A stretch of 64,000 nt of DNA from positions 62,001-126,000 of the forward strand of contig CAKZRQ010000062.1 of assembly GCA_937146645.1 (NCBI GenBank), given 5' to 3'. Shown one piece after another: positions 62,355-64,000 of this stretch. How positions within the stretch are numbered: position 1 is the stretch's first letter; each line of letters opens with the position of its first letter. The translations under genes and the position numbers were made by a program. This stretch comes from an uncultured Cyclobacteriaceae bacterium (GTDB lineage: Bacteria; Bacteroidota; Bacteroidia; Cytophagales; Cyclobacteriaceae). Under the pieces are notes generated by a model. That model had not been told where the DNA came from, ran no database searches, and saw only the letters and a program-made list of their open reading frames with translations.

Positions 62355-63056
62355 ATGGTACGTAGCGGAAATCTTAAAAAAATATCGACTCATCAATTTG
62401 ACAAGTTGATGGAATTCACGTTCAGGCAATCCATGGATTTTGTTTACGATTCCAGGAGACATAGCATTGAGTTTCACTCTGAAAATGCATCAATTGCAAA
62501 GGTTTATCTTTCGATCGATCAACTTTGGGGTAAGGATAATTCCCTTCTTAAAAAATCGGATTTCTTTCTTCCCGTCTGTGTAATTAAGGCCGGACAGGCT
62601 TCCCTAGCCCTGTTTCATAATTCGGAGTTGATTGATCATAAGGTGTTCCGAGCTTATATGGTGAGAAAAAAGCAAGGTAAAAGCCAGGTGAAGCATTTAA
62701 AGACCAAAGGGAAATCCAGACTAGGCTCTAGAATTCGGCTTTCGGAGACGGAAAGGTTTTTCGAGGAGATTAACAAACGACTAAACAAGTACAATAAGCA
62801 TCCAATTGAAAAATGGGCTCTAAGTTGCTCTAAAACTCTATGGCCTTTTCTTTTTGAATCTGATGTTACCCCTCCTTTTGAGTCAAAATCAGAATCTATT
62901 TATAAAATCCCCTTTCATATTTCAGAGGCCAAGTTTGAAATTCAGGATAAATTGTATCACGAGCTTTGCAGTATGCATATCTCCACGTCAGAAGTAGGCA
63001 AAAAGCTTCTATCCCCTCTTCTGGAATCTTCTCCTCAAAATGATGAGGACTGGTAA
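62355..63056 (+). CDS. VLRF1-domain (Vms1/ANKZF1-like) putative peptidyl-tRNA hydrolase
   Basis: 233 residues. Residues about 70-165 match the VLRF1 domain of eukaryotic Vms1/ANKZF1: GQASLALFHNSELIDHKVFRAY, then VRKKQGKSQVKHL with Gln111, the position of the catalytic Gln in Vms1 (RRKQGGSQ), then a basic KSRLGSRIRLSETERFFEEI helix. Vms1 cuts nascent chains from tRNA on stalled large subunits in ribosome-quality control. Bacterial VLRF1 proteins are known but sparsely studied. No zinc finger or ankyrin repeats are visible here. It is divergent from the 172-residue helical gene. Confidence 0.75.
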   Translation: MVRSGNLKKISTHQFDKLMEFTFRQSMDFVYDSRRHSIEFHSENASIAKVYLSIDQLWGKDNSLLKKSDFFLPVCVIKAGQASLALFHNSELIDHKVFRAYMVRKKQGKSQVKHLKTKGKSRLGSRIRLSETERFFEEINKRLNKYNKHPIEKWALSCSKTLWPFLFESDVTPPFESKSESIYKIPFHISEAKFEIQDKLYHELCSMHISTSEVGKKLLSPLLESSPQNDEDW

Positions 63057-63061
63057 AAAGA

Positions 63062-63086
63062 AAGGCCGATTGAATCAATCGGCCTT
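63062..63086. terminator. bidirectional hairpin terminator
   Basis: Perfect 12-bp arms around one base, AAGGCCGATTGA / TCAATCGGCCTT. It lies between the VLRF1 gene (ending 63056) and the TM2 gene (ending 63115), so it can stop both transcripts. Confidence 0.75.
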
Positions 63087-63114
63087 GTTGGTCTAGTTCC
63101 AGTGCTGGGTTCAA

Positions 63115-63504
63115 TTAACCCTCTGTGGTTGGTGTGGTAGCTTCATCACTTGGGAAGCTCATCTGAAGGATATTAATCGTTTCATTAGCTACCTTCACAT
63201 TGTACTCATACGCTAGACTCTTATAGTTTACCAAGTCAACAATGGTACCTATAAAACAAAGTCCAACGGTCAAGAAGTAAAGGATCCCTAATCCAATCTG
63301 ACCAAGTATGAATCGATGTAATCCGGCGAAGCCGAAGAAACCGATCAAGGTCAGAATCAAGATCATTTGAGCATCTTTTCTCTTCGCCCGGTAAACCTGA
63401 GCGAAAAGTGAAGCTTGATCTTCAGTCATTCCTTTCATAAGTCCTTGGACATATCCCAGTTCCATTCCTTCCAATTCAGGAAGATGTCTTAATACATTAG
63501 CCAT
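63115..63504 (-). CDS. TM2-domain membrane protein
   Basis: 129 residues. The C-terminal half has two membrane helices with the TM2 pattern (LIGFFGFAGLHRFILGQIGLGILYFLT, then FIGTIVDLVN); the N-terminal half is soluble and helical (MANVLRHLPELEGMELGYVQG). TM2 proteins are small inner-membrane proteins without a settled role. The start overlaps the DUF2752 gene's stop by 8 bases. Confidence 0.88.
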   Translation of the reverse strand: MANVLRHLPELEGMELGYVQGLMKGMTEDQASLFAQVYRAKRKDAQMILILTLIGFFGFAGLHRFILGQIGLGILYFLTVGLCFIGTIVDLVNYKSLAYEYNVKVANETINILQMSFPSDEATTPTTEG

Positions 63505-63802
63505 AATTGTGTGTTTGTTTAAGGTTTCTAATCAATTGCCAAATTCTGGAGAAGATTACCACATAAGCGAATGCTCCTAAAGGGTGCATCGCCCAGGATT
63601 CTGCAAATTCGCCCCTTGCCAGAAGGTTCATTGATCGTCCTAATCCACAACCTGGACACCATTCTATTCCTAAATTATCCAGCGGACACAAAGTAAAGTG
63701 AGTACCGGAATTAGGATCGATAAACAGGATAGCTATTATACTTGCTACCCAGAAAATCAATTCAAATGGCAAACGTCTAAATTGTTTGATAATCCCATTC
63801 AT
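63497..63802 (-). CDS. DUF2752-domain membrane protein
   Basis: 101 residues from the ATG at 63802 (MNGIIKQFRRLPFELIFW); the frame extends to 63838. Cys-containing CPLDNLGIEWCPGCGLGRS block and the MHPLGAF motif are typical of DUF2752, which has two or three membrane segments and unknown function. DUF2752 and TM2 genes are often found together in Bacteroidota. The 162 bases from 63839 to the window edge hold only a weak frame and no clear gene. Confidence 0.88.
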   Translation of the reverse strand: MNGIIKQFRRLPFELIFWVASIIAILFIDPNSGTHFTLCPLDNLGIEWCPGCGLGRSMNLLARGEFAESWAMHPLGAFAYVVIFSRIWQLIRNLKQTHNYG

Positions 63803-64000
63803 TGCACATAAAAATGCCAAAAGAATGCCATATGCCAAAAAATGCCCAAAACGGGATTATTGACATATTTTAGTAAATATTTGTTTGGTAAACGAACAAA
63901 AAACTGTCCGCTTATGAACGGGAGAGAACAGGGACTTGTACTTGTAGCACCTTACCAAACTGCTCTAATTGACCTTTTCGGAATTCAGAGTAAATTCCAT

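Noticed and set aside
63914..64000. Short open frame at the window edge, and a weakly tRNA-like stretch on the minus strand
   Set aside because: The minus strand reads a D-arm-like and T-arm-like stretch (CAGTTTGGTAAGGTGC and ACAAGTCCCTGTTCTCTCC), but I could not pair an acceptor stem, and the anticodon arm is missing. The plus frame has no recognised protein and is cut by the edge. Running tRNAscan-SE with flanking sequence would settle it.

Overview
The window looks like a chromosomal stretch of a Cytophagales-type Bacteroidota, probably Algoriphagus or a relative in the Cyclobacteriaceae. This is an inference from gene content and is not proven. The clues are a GlnRS carrying a C-terminal YqeY-like extension, DUF2911, S41 peptidases, an ABC-permease/M1-peptidase fusion, LytTR and AraC regulators with membrane domains, promoters of the TTG-N19-TAnnTTTG type, and base composition judged by eye to be around 40% GC. 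I see no rRNA, convincing tRNA, CRISPR array, transposase or phage genes.

Layout. 0-4.7 kb: start of a PEP-carboxylase-like gene, an SLC13 transporter, formate-THF ligase, two small proteins. 4.8-8.3 kb: HlyD / DUF2955 / NodT-type efflux operon. 8.5-13.3 kb: PVC-type haem protein, MoaF-like lipoprotein, aldehyde dehydrogenase. 13.5-18.3 kb: membrane and signalling block (CPBP protease, membrane AraC regulator, K+ channel-like protein, class III cyclase, membrane LytTR regulator). 18.4-24.7 kb: EreA/ChaN-like protein, alpha/beta hydrolase with a starch-binding-like tail, SDR plus AraC pair, MarR plus S41 pair with a perfect 18-bp palindrome upstream. 24.7-27.3 kb: malonate operon (malonyl-CoA synthetase, MadL, MadM). 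28.0-33.9 kb: operon of S41 peptidase, ABC ATPase and ABC-permease/M1 fusion.

34.0-37.3 kb: CobW/COG0523 metallochaperone with a Zur-like operator, divergent from GlnRS. 37.3-40.2 kb: a two-gene operon of unknown function whose products are full of paired histidine motifs; one may begin, after signal cleavage, with a histidine as copper 'His-brace' proteins do. 40.2-40.6 kb: non-coding repeats. 40.6-45.6 kb: DinB and a short DnaE, divergent from a LexA-like HTH/S24 repressor, together resembling an SOS mutagenesis cassette. 45.7-49.6 kb: a TPR adenylate cyclase preceded by three tandem paralogues that all end in DPRLKIRR, a family I do not recognise. 49.6-52.3 kb: DUF819 transporter and M20 peptidase. 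52.5-55.2 kb: two-subunit molybdenum hydroxylase. 55-61 kb: MBL-fold hydrolase, Gfo/Idh oxidoreductase, DUF2911, HrpB helicase. 61-64 kb: two unknown proteins, a Vms1/ANKZF1-like (VLRF1) peptidyl-tRNA hydrolase candidate, TM2 and DUF2752 proteins.

The best candidates for undescribed biology are the histidine-motif operon (37.3-40.2 kb) and the DPRLKIRR paralogue cluster beside the cyclase (45.7-49.1 kb). The repressor/DnaE/DinB cassette and the VLRF1 protein come next.
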